Source: [Clostridium] saccharolyticum WM1 (lineage in GTDB: Bacteria; Bacillota; Clostridia; Lachnospirales; Lachnospiraceae). Taken from it: a stretch of 64,000 nucleotides of DNA. Shown piece after piece: positions 15,778 to 24,728 of the stretch. Each line of letters opens with the position of its first letter. Positions within the stretch are counted from its first letter, which is position 1. The notes under the pieces are model-generated. The model was given only the letters and a program-made list of their open reading frames with translations, was not told where the DNA came from and did not search any database. Location: positions 620,001-684,000 of the forward strand of contig NC_014376.1 of the NCBI RefSeq assembly GCF_000144625.1, in the 5' to 3' direction. The translations under genes and the position numbers were made by a program.

Positions 15778-17118
15778 TTACTGGATAATGCCGTTTACAT
15801 CGACAATCCATACTTTGTCATTGGAATCCTTATAATCCTTATATCCTGCTCCCAGCTCCGGCTTTGTAGCTGATTTGGAAGAGGAAGTAGCTTTCTGGAG
15901 GGAACCGCTGGCATTTACAAGGTACTGCTTGCCTTCAAAGGAAATAGGAGCAACCTTTAAATCGGCATCAGCTTCTTTTCTTAAGCCATATTCGTACAGG
16001 ACGTTGTCACGCACACCGTGAACACCCTGGCCTTTGTTTGTACCTTCTGTCTGGAAGAACCATACCTGGTCCTCACCAAGATCTTCATCGTAAATTGTCT
16101 GCTTTCCGGTAACCATAGCGCCGTCTGTTCCGAAGTAGAAGTTGGCAATTCCGCCGCCTTCCAGATTAACGACTTCCAGTCCGGTCTGCATTTCTCCCTT
16201 AGTATTGAATGCATATTTTTTAGAATCAATGGTAAATAATTCAAGACCCTTTGTTGCGGAGTAAGGAGCGCCGTTCTTGAAATAGAAGGTATTGATCTCG
16301 CCTTCCTCGCTGAGTCCGGCAATACCTTCGATTTCCTTCCAACCCTCAACCCGTGCACCGCTTTCCAGATCATAATACTGGTATCCGGCTGCGGTCTGAG
16401 TATCAGAAGCTGCTTCGGAAGCAGTGGCGGTTTCAGGAAGCTTGTACCAACCGGTCTGCATGATTCCGTTTACAAAGGTATAATAGTTACCATCGATTTT
16501 TTTGTCGACCTGATTGTTTACCATATGGCCGCTCTTATCAAAATAGTACCAGGAGTGGGTTTCATCAAGATCTTCAGAATCATTCTCAAGCTTGATCCAG
16601 CCTGTTTTCATGACACCGTCATTCACTTCTCCCAAATAATAAGTACTTCCTTCAATCTCAACTTTTCCGGTCATCATTTCACCCTGGTCATTGAAGTAAT
16701 ACAGATTATCGTTGATTTTCTGCCACTTGGAAATAACTTCTTTACCGTTTTTTCCATAGTAATGCCATAAAGTTTCAGGGGCATCAGCAGAGTCCCAGAA
16801 TTCTTCGTTTGCCATGGAAATCCATTTGTCAGAAACCCTTTTCCCACTTTCGTCTACATAATATTCATCGATCTGTGCATTGGTGGCGACTTCGCCATCT
16901 TCGTTTAAGTAGTACCAGTCTTCCCCGCGCTTTTTCCAGGCATCGGTTACGTAACTGTCATTATCATCATAAAATTTCCAGCTTCCGTTTTCCTCAACCC
17001 AGCCGACTACCTTTGCATAGGCGGTTGCTGCTGTACTAATTAAGCCCAGCTCTGGAGCTGCAACGGTTAATACACCGGCAGCGGATAATACAGCCATCAA
17101 TTTTAAATGCTTTTTCAT
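15778..17118 (-). CDS. secreted protein made of cell-wall-binding (choline-binding-like) repeats
   Basis: A 446-residue protein. A signal peptide (basic MKKHLK, hydrophobic core, AATAYA cleavage region) is followed by about 15 aromatic-glycine repeats of the pattern GW---NGSWKFYDDN / WYYLNEDGEV / GWIKLEND, as in the CW_binding/choline-binding repeats of surface proteins. A short serine-rich linker near residues 410-420 precedes a last repeat. No enzymatic domain is visible, so it is probably a surface adhesin or scaffold non-covalently bound to wall polymers. ATG 17118 has AAAAGGAGAG about 10 bases upstream; longer in-frame starts have none. It stands alone between terminator and promoter. 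Confidence 0.85.
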   Translation of the reverse strand: MKKHLKLMAVLSAAGVLTVAAPELGLISTAATAYAKVVGWVEENGSWKFYDDNDSYVTDAWKKRGEDWYYLNEDGEVATNAQIDEYYVDESGKRVSDKWISMANEEFWDSADAPETLWHYYGKNGKEVISKWQKINDNLYYFNDQGEMMTGKVEIEGSTYYLGEVNDGVMKTGWIKLENDSEDLDETHSWYYFDKSGHMVNNQVDKKIDGNYYTFVNGIMQTGWYKLPETATASEAASDTQTAAGYQYYDLESGARVEGWKEIEGIAGLSEEGEINTFYFKNGAPYSATKGLELFTIDSKKYAFNTKGEMQTGLEVVNLEGGGIANFYFGTDGAMVTGKQTIYDEDLGEDQVWFFQTEGTNKGQGVHGVRDNVLYEYGLRKEADADLKVAPISFEGKQYLVNASGSLQKATSSSKSATKPELGAGYKDYKDSNDKVWIVDVNGIIQ

Positions 17119-17187
17119 AAATATGTTCTCTCCTTTTTTGCAATAAGTTTTATCGTGGCCGAAAATCCATAGTTGCATTACTCTGCG

Positions 17188-17216
17188 ATTATAACGTACT
17201 TAGAAGGTACTTTAAT
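17188..17216 (-). promoter_or_regulatory. candidate promoter of the cell-wall-binding protein
   Basis: On the minus strand a perfect TATAAT (17188-17193) has a weak ATTAAA -35 at 17 bp spacing. The leader to the start codon is about 60 bases. Confidence 0.45.
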
Positions 17217-17421
17217 AGTGTGGTTTGCTGGCAGATATGGAAGGAGCTAACATAACAAGAAAAAAGATGAGAAAAGCCAGGGGTCCCCCCATAAACCCAG
17301 GAGAAATCTTCCTTAACAAGGAATTGCTGACGAAAAATGGAAGCTTTTAGAAAGTAAGAAAACTTTAATAGGAAAATAAGAGACGGTGTGGTATAATCTT
17401 CACAAAAGCAATGAGCAGTGC
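17217..17421. other. non-coding stretch with a possible promoter towards the repeat array
   Basis: No gene. TATAAT at 17392-17397 on the plus strand, without a good -35, could start a transcript through the hairpin and the 103-bp array. Confidence 0.3.
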
Positions 17422-17487
17422 GAATTAGGACGCGGAAAAATTTTTGTCGTGCCTTGCACGTAAGAAAATTTTTTTGTGTTCTAATTC
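17422..17487. repeat. 66-nt long imperfect palindrome
   Basis: The first 26 bases (GAATTAGGACGCGGAAAAAT...) pair with the last 27 (ending TTTTTTTGTGTTCTAATTC), and a GC-rich tip CGTGC-CTT-GCACG closes the hairpin. A few G-U pairs and mismatches lie in the middle. It immediately precedes the 103-bp array. It could be an RNA hairpin, a small miniature transposon, or a recombination structure. Confidence 0.75.
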
Positions 17488-17515
17488 ATAAGGCGAATGC
17501 CTGTGAGCCTGCAAA

Positions 17516-18330
17516 GCCGCAGGATTTGCAGGCTGCACTGCGGAGCAGAAACAACGTGACATACAATCTGCACAGCGTACCAGAAGCCGCGGTCCCTACA
17601 GCCATACAGCGTATTAAAGCCGTAGGATTTGCAGGCTGCACTGCGGAGCAGAAACAATGTGACATACAATCTGCACAGCGTACCAGAAGCCGCGGTCCCT
17701 GCAGCCATACAGCGTACCAAAGCCGCAGGATTTGCAGGCTGCACTGCGGAGCAGAAACAACGTGACATACAATCTGCAAAGCGTACCAGAAGCCGCGGTC
17801 CCTGCAGCCATACAGCGTATTAAAGCCGTAGGATTTGCAGGCTGCACTGCGGAGCAGAAACAACGTGACATACAATCTGCACAGCGTACCAGAAGCCGCG
17901 GTCCCTGCAGCCATACAGCGTATTAAAGCCGCAGGATTTGCAGGCTGCACTGCGGAGCAGAAACAACGTGACATACAATCTGCACAGCGTACCAGAAGCC
18001 GCGGTCCCTGCAGCCATACAGCGTATTAAAGCCGCAGGATTTGCAGGCTGCACTGCGGAGCAGAAACAACGTGACATACAATCTGCACAGCGTACCAGAA
18101 GCCGCGGTCCCTGCAGCCATACAGCGTATTAAAGCCGCAGGATTTGCAGGCTGCACTGCGGAGCAGAAACAACGTGACATACAATCTGCACAGCGTACCA
18201 GAAGCCGCGGTCCCTGCAGCCATACAGCGTATTAAAGCCGCAGGATTTGCAGGCTGCACTGCGGAGCAGAAACAACGTGACATACAATCTGCACAGCGTA
18301 CCAGAAGCCGCAGGCTCCGCAGCCCACACA
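17516..18330. repeat. 103-bp tandem repeat array
   Basis: Eight units with exact 103-bp spacing: AGGATTTGCAGGCTGC occurs at 17521, 17624, 17727, 17830, 17933, 18036, 18139 and 18242. Units 4 to 7 are almost identical; the first and last are more diverged, and the last one breaks off at about 18315. The unit is GC-rich with internal complementary CTGC/GCAG segments. As 103 is not a multiple of three and no ribosome site is present, the many open frames on both strands are artefacts of a stop-free repeat. Confidence 0.92.
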
Positions 18331-18372
18331 AGCATCAATGCAAACAATAAAAAATCCTCAAAAAACTATACA

Positions 18373-18479
18373 GGGATACCATTATGATCCCAAACATGGT
18401 CCTGCTAGTAGAAAATCCCTGCAGGTATCCCTTTATGTCCAGCAAACATGGGCAAGGAAGAGGAAAGGAGAAGAAGATC
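18373..18479 (+). repeat. tandem leader repeat carrying the ribosome site of the polysaccharide operon
   Basis: Two related units, GGGATACCATTATGATCC... (18373) and GGTATCCCTTTATGTCC... (18424), the second running into CATGGGCAAGGAAGAGGAAA and the AGGAG used by the next gene. The same kind of unit precedes secDF (51995-52098) and tgt (54273-54313). Confidence 0.6.
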
Positions 18480-18480
18480 C

Positions 18481-20415
18481 ATGAGAATGAAAGTATCCAA
18501 CTATATCTCCCAGAAACTGGTGGATTCCGGGATTACCCAGGTGTTTACCGTTACAGGCGGAGGAGCCATGCATTTAAACGATGCCCTGGGGCATCAGGAG
18601 GGAATGCATTGCTTGTATAACCATCACGAGCAGGCCTGTGCCATTGCTGCGGAAGCCTATGCCAGAATCCAGGGCCGCATAGCCGCCGTCTGCGTGACCA
18701 CAGGCCCCGGAGGGACCAATGCCATTACAGGAGTGCTTGGAGGTTATCTTGATTCCATTCCCATGCTGATTTTATCCGGTCAGGTGCGCTATGACACAAC
18801 AGCAAGATGGTCGGGAGTGGGAATCAGAGCCATGGGAGACCAGGAGTTTGATATCACAAAGGCTGTTGACTGTATGACAAAATACAGCGAAATGGTAGTT
18901 GATCCCATGAGGATCCGCTACACATTGGAAAAAGCCATTTACCTCGCTTTTTCCGGCCGTCCAGGTCCTGCTTGGCTGGACATTCCCTTAGATGTCCAGG
19001 GAGCTTATATAGAGACGGAAGAATTGGCCGGTTTTTCGGCAGAAGACTATGAAAAGGGCGGAGACGGATGGGCCGGTGATCATGAAGCAAAAATAAAAGA
19101 GGATAAGGCGGGCTATGGAGAAAAACGCCAGATTCTTCCGGAAAAGGTGACGGCGGAAACTGCCAGAGCCATTTTGGAAAAAATAAAATCTTCTTCCCGA
19201 CCGGTAATCAATGCAGGCAATGGGATCCGGATCGGACAGGCTCATGAGGTGTTCCTGCGGATAGTGGACAAGCTGGGGATTCCCGTTGTCACCGGCTGGA
19301 ACAGCCAGGACTGCATTCCCGATGAGCATCCTCTTTACACAGGACGGGGCGGCGGAATGGGAGACCGTGCAGGAAATTTTGCCATTCAAAACAGCGATTT
19401 GGTCCTTTCCCTTGGCAGCCGCTTAAGCATCCGCCAGGTGGGATACAATTATACCACATGGGCCAGGGAGGCCTATGTGATCGTCAATGATATTGACCCG
19501 GAGGAGTTAAAAAAGCCCTCCATTCATGCAGATATGCGGGTTCATGCCCATGTAAAGGATCTGCTGACGGCTTTGGAGGCGCTTCTGGATTCAGAATACA
19601 AGGCCACTGCAGATGCTCCCTTGTTTGACCGCGGAAAGGGCCTTGATTCCATGACCTGGAACGAGACCTGCCGGATGTGGAAAGAAACCTATCCGGTCGT
19701 TCTTCCAAAGCATTATAACGATGGAGAAGATGGGCAAGCCAATGTTTATGCCTTGGTCAAGGAGTTAAGCAGGCGGCTTCCTGAAAACAGGATCACTGTG
19801 GTGGGAAATGGCTCTGCCTGTGTGGTTGGAGGTCATGCTTATATCATTAAGAAGGGACAGCGGTTCCTGTCCAATTCCGCAGTCGCTTCCATGGGCTATG
19901 ATCTTCCGGCGGCCATAGGAGCCTGCATGGCAGCCCAGGGAGAAGATATCATCCTGGTTACAGGTGACGGCAGCATCCAGATGAATTTACAGGAGCTGCA
20001 GACGATCATACATCACCGTATGCCTGTGAAGATTTTCCTGATCAATAACGGCGGATATCATTCCATCCGCCAGACACAGAAGAATTTCTTCGGAGAGCCT
20101 TTGGTGGGAATCGGGGAGGACAGCCGGGATCTAAGCTTCCCGGATATGGAAAAGCTTTCTGCCGCTTACGGGTATCCCTATGTCTGTGCCCATCATAACA
20201 GCCAGCTGGAAAATGCCATTGAGTCAGCTCTGAAAGAAAAAGGGCCTGTGATCTGTGAAATTTTTGTAAGCAGGGACCAGAATTTTGAACCAAAATCTTC
20301 TGCAAAGCGCCTGCCTGACGGAACTCTTATTTCTCCGCCTTTAGAGGATCTGTCTCCCTTCCTTTCCGATGAAGAAATGGACCGGAACATGATCATCTCC
20401 CGGATCAGGGAGTAA
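18481..20415 (+). CDS. thiamine-diphosphate-dependent enzyme, acetolactate-synthase-like
   Basis: A 644-residue TPP enzyme of the acetolactate synthase superfamily, longer than typical ALS (about 560). The N-terminal PYR domain holds the catalytic Glu50 in HHEQACAIAAEAYAR, a central NAD/FAD-like domain follows, and the C-terminal PP domain has the TPP motif GDGSIQMNLQEL...INNGG near residues 494-525. ATG 18481 is 10 bases after AGGAG. It opens an operon with an NAD-sugar epimerase, a C-methyltransferase and an alcohol dehydrogenase, and no ALS small subunit is nearby. A role in amino-acid synthesis is therefore less likely than C2-unit transfer to a nucleotide sugar (as in YerE) or surface-polymer precursor synthesis (inference). 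Confidence 0.8.
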   Translation: MRMKVSNYISQKLVDSGITQVFTVTGGGAMHLNDALGHQEGMHCLYNHHEQACAIAAEAYARIQGRIAAVCVTTGPGGTNAITGVLGGYLDSIPMLILSGQVRYDTTARWSGVGIRAMGDQEFDITKAVDCMTKYSEMVVDPMRIRYTLEKAIYLAFSGRPGPAWLDIPLDVQGAYIETEELAGFSAEDYEKGGDGWAGDHEAKIKEDKAGYGEKRQILPEKVTAETARAILEKIKSSSRPVINAGNGIRIGQAHEVFLRIVDKLGIPVVTGWNSQDCIPDEHPLYTGRGGGMGDRAGNFAIQNSDLVLSLGSRLSIRQVGYNYTTWAREAYVIVNDIDPEELKKPSIHADMRVHAHVKDLLTALEALLDSEYKATADAPLFDRGKGLDSMTWNETCRMWKETYPVVLPKHYNDGEDGQANVYALVKELSRRLPENRITVVGNGSACVVGGHAYIIKKGQRFLSNSAVASMGYDLPAAIGACMAAQGEDIILVTGDGSIQMNLQELQTIIHHRMPVKIFLINNGGYHSIRQTQKNFFGEPLVGIGEDSRDLSFPDMEKLSAAYGYPYVCAHHNSQLENAIESALKEKGPVICEIFVSRDQNFEPKSSAKRLPDGTLISPPLEDLSPFLSDEEMDRNMIISRIRE

Positions 20416-20443
20416 CATAAAAACCAACGAGGAGAGAAAAACG

Positions 20444-21382
20444 TTGAATGTTGTTGTAACAGGGGCCACCAGCTTTCTTGGGAGAGCATTGGTAGACCGG
20501 CTTTTAAAGGAGAAACATCAGGTATTTGCCGTGGTACGGCCCGGATCCAGGAATGTGGAAAGCCTTGGGCTTAAGCGGCCGGGTCTTATACGGATTGAGC
20601 GGAATTTAGAAGATCTTCATGAGCTTGTCCAGGTGATCCATGAGCCATGTCAGTCATTTTATCATTTTGGCTGGGATGGCTCGGGGAGTGAGAACCGGAT
20701 GAAGCGAGAGGTGCAGCAAAAGAACGTGGAGGATTCCTTAAAGGCTTTGGAAGGCGCCAGACGCCTTGGCTGCCGGCGATTTCTTTTCAGCGGATCTCAG
20801 GCGGAATACGGAATTCATAAAGAAGCCATGACAGAAGGATCTGAGTGCAGGCCTGTTTCCGAATATGGCAGGGCAAAGCTGGATTTTTTAGAAAGAGCAA
20901 GGTCAATGACAGAGAGCTGGAGAAAAACAGGCATATCAGAGATGGAATACATTCATTCCAGGATATTCAGCATATACGGGCCAGGAGATCATCCCTGGTC
21001 TCTGGTGGAAAGCTGCCTTAAGGCATTTGGTGCTGGTGAGTATATTTCCCTGGGAGAGTGTACGCAAATATGGAATTTTTTATATCTCGATGACTGCATC
21101 CGGGCGCTGATTCTTTTGATGGAACAGGAGAAAGGATCAGTTTCCGGAGTTTATAATGTGGCAGCTCCGGAAGGGGAGAACCGTCCGTTAAAGGATTATA
21201 TCCGGACCATGTATGAGGTTTTAGGTTCTCACGGAAGCTACAGCTTCGGCAGAAGGAAGCCTAATGCAGAGGGACCGGCAAATCTTATTCCTGACATAAA
21301 AAAACTGGAAAAGACAACCGGATGGCAGCCCTTTGTGAGTTTTCAGGAGGGGATCCGGAAGACTTATGAGGCAGAAGGTTGA
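20444..21382 (+). CDS. NAD-dependent epimerase/dehydratase (extended SDR)
   Basis: A 312-residue extended SDR enzyme with the cofactor motif TGATSFLGRALVDRL and the catalytic EYGRAK (Y-x3-K). The frame starts at TTG 20444, with GAGGAGAG 7 bases upstream and no in-frame ATG nearby. The C-terminal half carries IYGPGDHPWSLV and the substrate-binding segment seen in UDP/dTDP-sugar epimerases and 4-ketoreductases. It probably reduces or epimerises the keto-sugar handled by the flanking TPP enzyme and C-methyltransferase. Exact substrate not visible. Confidence 0.82.
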   Translation: MNVVVTGATSFLGRALVDRLLKEKHQVFAVVRPGSRNVESLGLKRPGLIRIERNLEDLHELVQVIHEPCQSFYHFGWDGSGSENRMKREVQQKNVEDSLKALEGARRLGCRRFLFSGSQAEYGIHKEAMTEGSECRPVSEYGRAKLDFLERARSMTESWRKTGISEMEYIHSRIFSIYGPGDHPWSLVESCLKAFGAGEYISLGECTQIWNFLYLDDCIRALILLMEQEKGSVSGVYNVAAPEGENRPLKDYIRTMYEVLGSHGSYSFGRRKPNAEGPANLIPDIKKLEKTTGWQPFVSFQEGIRKTYEAEG

Positions 21383-21445
21383 AGGAAGATATATCTACTG
21401 ATTCATTAGCATTCAAAATTATTGACTTGGAGGAATTTTTGTGGT

Positions 21446-22639
21446 ATGAGAGATAAGATTTGTATTGTGTGCGGCCGGCCTCTTGGGGAGAAACCGTTGA
21501 TGTTTCTTGGGGATATGCCTGCTTCGGCACAGGATATCCCGGTCAGGGATGAGCTGGAGGAGGAGCATGGAATCACCCTTTCTCTCCATCAGTGTAAGTC
21601 TTGCGGCCTGGTGCAGTTTGACTGTGAACCTGTGGCATACTACAAGGATGTGATCCGGTCCGGCGGATTTACCACCACCATGGTAAATTTAAGAAGAGGC
21701 CAGTATCGGCATTTTATTGAAACATATCATCTGGAGGGGAAGAAGCTGATCGAAGCCGGATGCGGCCAGGGAGAGTTTCTTTCCGTGCTGTCAGAATTTC
21801 CGGTTAAAGCATACGGAATTGAAAACAGAGAAAGCCTGGTCCGGCTTGCCAGGGAAAAGGGCCTTACGGTCTGGAAGCAGTTTGCAAAAGAAGGAGAAGT
21901 CCTGGCACCGGATGACGGCAGTGCAAGCGGACCCTATGACGGATTTTTGTCCTTTAATTTTTTGGAGCACCAACCGGATCCGGTGGGAATGCTCCGGTGT
22001 ATTGCGGATAATTTATCAGTGGATGGCGTGGGCTTAATTACGGTACCTAGCCTGGAATATATCCTTCAGTATGATGGGTATTATGAACTGATCCGGGACC
22101 ATCTTGCCTATTATACCTTTGATACCCTTGGTTATGCGGTGGAAAAGGCCGGCTTTGAGGTACTGGAAAAGGAAATGGTAAACCGGGATACCCTTTCAGT
22201 CATTGTCAGGAAAAGAAAGCAAACCAGCCGGCCGGCGAAAGCTGCCGGTCCGCAGACAGCCGTTGATATATCCGGCCTTAAAGAAAGCCTGGATACCATT
22301 GGCCGGGAGATGGAGGAGCTGGCAGAGGAACTTCACGGCCGGGGGAAAAAACTGGCCATATGGGGAGCCAGCCATCAGGGCTTTACCCTGGCGTCTACCA
22401 CGGCCATAGGCCGGTTCGCAAGGTATATAATAGATTCTGCTCCCTTTAAGCAGGGCAAATTCGCACCGTCTTCTCATCTTCCCATAGTCTCCCCGGATCA
22501 TTTTCCTGCGGATCCGGTGGATGCCATTTTAATTGTGGCTCCCGGCTATACGGATGAGATTGCGGGTATCATAAAGGAAAAATTTGGCCGGAATGTGGAA
22601 ATTCTGGCGTTAAAATCCAATCATTTGGAAAGGATATAA
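21446..22639 (+). CDS. NDP-sugar C-methyltransferase-like SAM enzyme
   Basis: A 397-residue protein with the three-part layout of sugar C-methyltransferases: an N-terminal zinc site (CIVCGRPL ... HQCKSCG), a SAM-binding core with EAGCGQGEFL at about residue 103, and a C-terminal domain with KKLAIWGASHQGFTL and DSAPFKQGKFAP. Relatives such as TylC3/CloU methylate carbon on 3- or 4-keto dTDP-hexoses; others in surface-polymer loci have unknown substrates. The ribosome site GGAGG is 12 bases from ATG 21446. Genes before and after fit the same sugar pathway. Confidence 0.82.
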   Translation: MRDKICIVCGRPLGEKPLMFLGDMPASAQDIPVRDELEEEHGITLSLHQCKSCGLVQFDCEPVAYYKDVIRSGGFTTTMVNLRRGQYRHFIETYHLEGKKLIEAGCGQGEFLSVLSEFPVKAYGIENRESLVRLAREKGLTVWKQFAKEGEVLAPDDGSASGPYDGFLSFNFLEHQPDPVGMLRCIADNLSVDGVGLITVPSLEYILQYDGYYELIRDHLAYYTFDTLGYAVEKAGFEVLEKEMVNRDTLSVIVRKRKQTSRPAKAAGPQTAVDISGLKESLDTIGREMEELAEELHGRGKKLAIWGASHQGFTLASTTAIGRFARYIIDSAPFKQGKFAPSSHLPIVSPDHFPADPVDAILIVAPGYTDEIAGIIKEKFGRNVEILALKSNHLERI

Positions 22640-22648
22640 GAAAAACCT

Positions 22649-23716
22649 ATGAAAGCTTTTGTGTTGATCGAACCTGGTAAGGCCGGCTGGTATGATGCAC
22701 CGGAACCGACCGTAACTCCTTACGGGGCCATACTCCGTCCAATCGCGGTGACCCCCTGTTCTTCCGATGTCCATACGGTATATGGCGGAGGCTCGCGGAA
22801 GGCCCCTAACCTGATTCTTGGGCATGAATGCGTGGCAGAGGTCCTGGAGACCGGAGAGCTGGTCTGCGACTTTGCGCCCGGGGATCTGGTAGTGGTTCCT
22901 GCCATAACCCCGGACTGGAGAGCCTTAGGTATTCAGGAGGGGAATTTTAAGCATGCATCCGCTCCTTTTTCCGGCCATCAGCTGGGAAGATCGGTGCCGG
23001 GAGTGTTTGCAGAGAAATTTTTAATTCCGGATGCAGACACTACTTTGGCAAAAATCCCTGAAGGGATCACCTTAGAGCAGGCCCTTATGTGTGTGGATGT
23101 AGTTACCACTGGCTTTACCGGAGCGGAATCTGCGGATATTAAAATCGGAGATACCTTAGTGGTCTTAGGAATAGGACCCATAGGGCTTATGGCTGTGGAA
23201 GGAGCCCGCCATTTAGGGGCGGCAAGGATCCTTGCAGTTGGCAGCAGGCCTGTCTGTGTAAAGCTTGCCAGGGAATTCGGAGCGACAGAAGTCTTAAGCT
23301 ATAAGGATGGAAATGTGACGGACCAGGTCATGGAACGGACAGGCGGCTTAGGGGCTGACGGCGTCATCATCTGCGGAGGCGGGGATGAGGTCTTTGCCCA
23401 GGCAGTAGATATGGCAAGATATGGGATCGGAACCATATCCAATGTGAATTACTATGGCGGTACCGGTAGCCTGCCCTTCCCCAAGTTTTCCGGGGGCCGC
23501 GGCATGGCGGGAAAGACCATCCACACAGAGCTGGCAAAGGGCGGCAGAGTGAGAATGGAGCGCTTATTAAAAATGGTCCAGTATGGAAGGATTAATCCTG
23601 AAAAGCTGGTGACTCACTGTCTTTATGGTCTGGATCAGGTGGAGACAGCCCTGCAGCTTATGAAAGAAAAGCCGGAAGATTTAATTAAAGTAATGGTTCG
23701 GATAGATTGGAAGTGA
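22649..23716 (+). CDS. zinc-dependent secondary alcohol dehydrogenase-like protein
   Basis: A 355-residue medium-chain dehydrogenase closest in pattern to clostridial NADP secondary alcohol dehydrogenase. Zinc ligands are Cys37 (TPCSSDVHT), His59-Glu60 (LGHECV) and the Asp of CVDVVTTGF, and the cofactor loop is GIGPIGLMAVEGAR followed by VGSRPVC. Ten bases separate it from the methyltransferase. In this operon it may oxidise or reduce a sugar or polyol precursor rather than isopropanol; that is inference from position. Confidence 0.85.
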   Translation: MKAFVLIEPGKAGWYDAPEPTVTPYGAILRPIAVTPCSSDVHTVYGGGSRKAPNLILGHECVAEVLETGELVCDFAPGDLVVVPAITPDWRALGIQEGNFKHASAPFSGHQLGRSVPGVFAEKFLIPDADTTLAKIPEGITLEQALMCVDVVTTGFTGAESADIKIGDTLVVLGIGPIGLMAVEGARHLGAARILAVGSRPVCVKLAREFGATEVLSYKDGNVTDQVMERTGGLGADGVIICGGGDEVFAQAVDMARYGIGTISNVNYYGGTGSLPFPKFSGGRGMAGKTIHTELAKGGRVRMERLLKMVQYGRINPEKLVTHCLYGLDQVETALQLMKEKPEDLIKVMVRIDWK

Positions 23717-23720
23717 ACAT

Positions 23721-24728
23721 ATGAAAACAATTAGCATCGTGATCCCCTGTTACAATGAGGAAGAGAATGTCAATGCCATGTACCAGGCGATCGACCGTAT
23801 ATTTAAAAGTGATTTGCCAGATTACAGCTATGAATTGATTTTTATTGATAATGATTCCAGGGACCGGACCAGGGAAATTGTCCGGAGCTTATGCTCTCAG
23901 GATAAGAAGGTAAAAGGAATTTTTAACGCCAAGAATTTTGGTCAGTTTAATTCTCCATATTATGGCATGCTCCAGTCTGGGGGAGACTGCACCATTCTCA
24001 TGGCTGCGGATTTCCAGGACCCGGTGGAAATGATACCGAAATATGTGAAGGAATGGGAAAAGGGCTATAAGATCGTCATTGGAATCAAGAAATCCAGCAA
24101 AGAGAATAAGCTCATGTACTGGCTGAGAACCTGCTATTATAAGACCATTAAAAAGCTTTCCGATGTGGAGCAGATTGAGCATTTTACCGGTTTTGGCCTG
24201 TATGATGAAACGTTTATTAAGGTTCTTAGGGAGTTGGACGATCCGACGCCTTTCCTTCGGGGAATAGTGGCAGAGCTTGGCTTTAGGCGCAGGGAGATCC
24301 CCTATGAGCAGCCGAAAAGACGGGCAGGGAAGACCAGCAATAATTTTTACCGCCTGTATGATGCCGCCATGTTAAGTGTTACTTCTTATACGAAGGTAGG
24401 ACTTCGGCTTGCCACCATATTCGGGAGCATCTGTTCCTTTGCCAGCATGATGGTGGCCCTGATCTACCTGGTGATGAAGCTGGTATACTGGGACCGCTTT
24501 CCGGCCGGCATGGCTCCCCTTTTGATCGGCATGTGCTTTCTGGGGTCCGTACAGATCTTTTTTATTGGTCTTGTGGGAGAATATGTTCTCTCCATTAATG
24601 CACGTGTCATGAAACGCCCTCTTGTGATTGAGGAAGAGAGAATCAATTTTACGGAAAAGACAGACAACAAATCAGAAGAAGGGATACTTTTAATGACGGC
24701 ATCCATGGAGGCTGGGGATCAGAGATGA
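23721..24728 (+). CDS. GtrB/ArnC-like polyprenyl-phosphate glycosyltransferase (GT2)
   Basis: A 335-residue GT2 enzyme. SIVIPCYNEEENVNAMY opens the GT-A fold, FIDNDSRDRT and AADFQDPVEM are the donor and metal motifs, and two C-terminal membrane helices (residues about 230-300) anchor it. It is the DPM1/GtrB type that makes lipid-phosphate sugars. A 4-base spacer follows the dehydrogenase gene and a 4-base overlap precedes the next transferase. Confidence 0.87.
   Translation: MKTISIVIPCYNEEENVNAMYQAIDRIFKSDLPDYSYELIFIDNDSRDRTREIVRSLCSQDKKVKGIFNAKNFGQFNSPYYGMLQSGGDCTILMAADFQDPVEMIPKYVKEWEKGYKIVIGIKKSSKENKLMYWLRTCYYKTIKKLSDVEQIEHFTGFGLYDETFIKVLRELDDPTPFLRGIVAELGFRRREIPYEQPKRRAGKTSNNFYRLYDAAMLSVTSYTKVGLRLATIFGSICSFASMMVALIYLVMKLVYWDRFPAGMAPLLIGMCFLGSVQIFFIGLVGEYVLSINARVMKRPLVIEEERINFTEKTDNKSEEGILLMTASMEAGDQR

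Noticed and set aside
17418..18350. Many overlapping open frames on both strands over the 103-bp repeats
   Set aside because: All are produced by the stop-free repeat with a period not divisible by three. The frames repeat every 103 bp and lack start signals.
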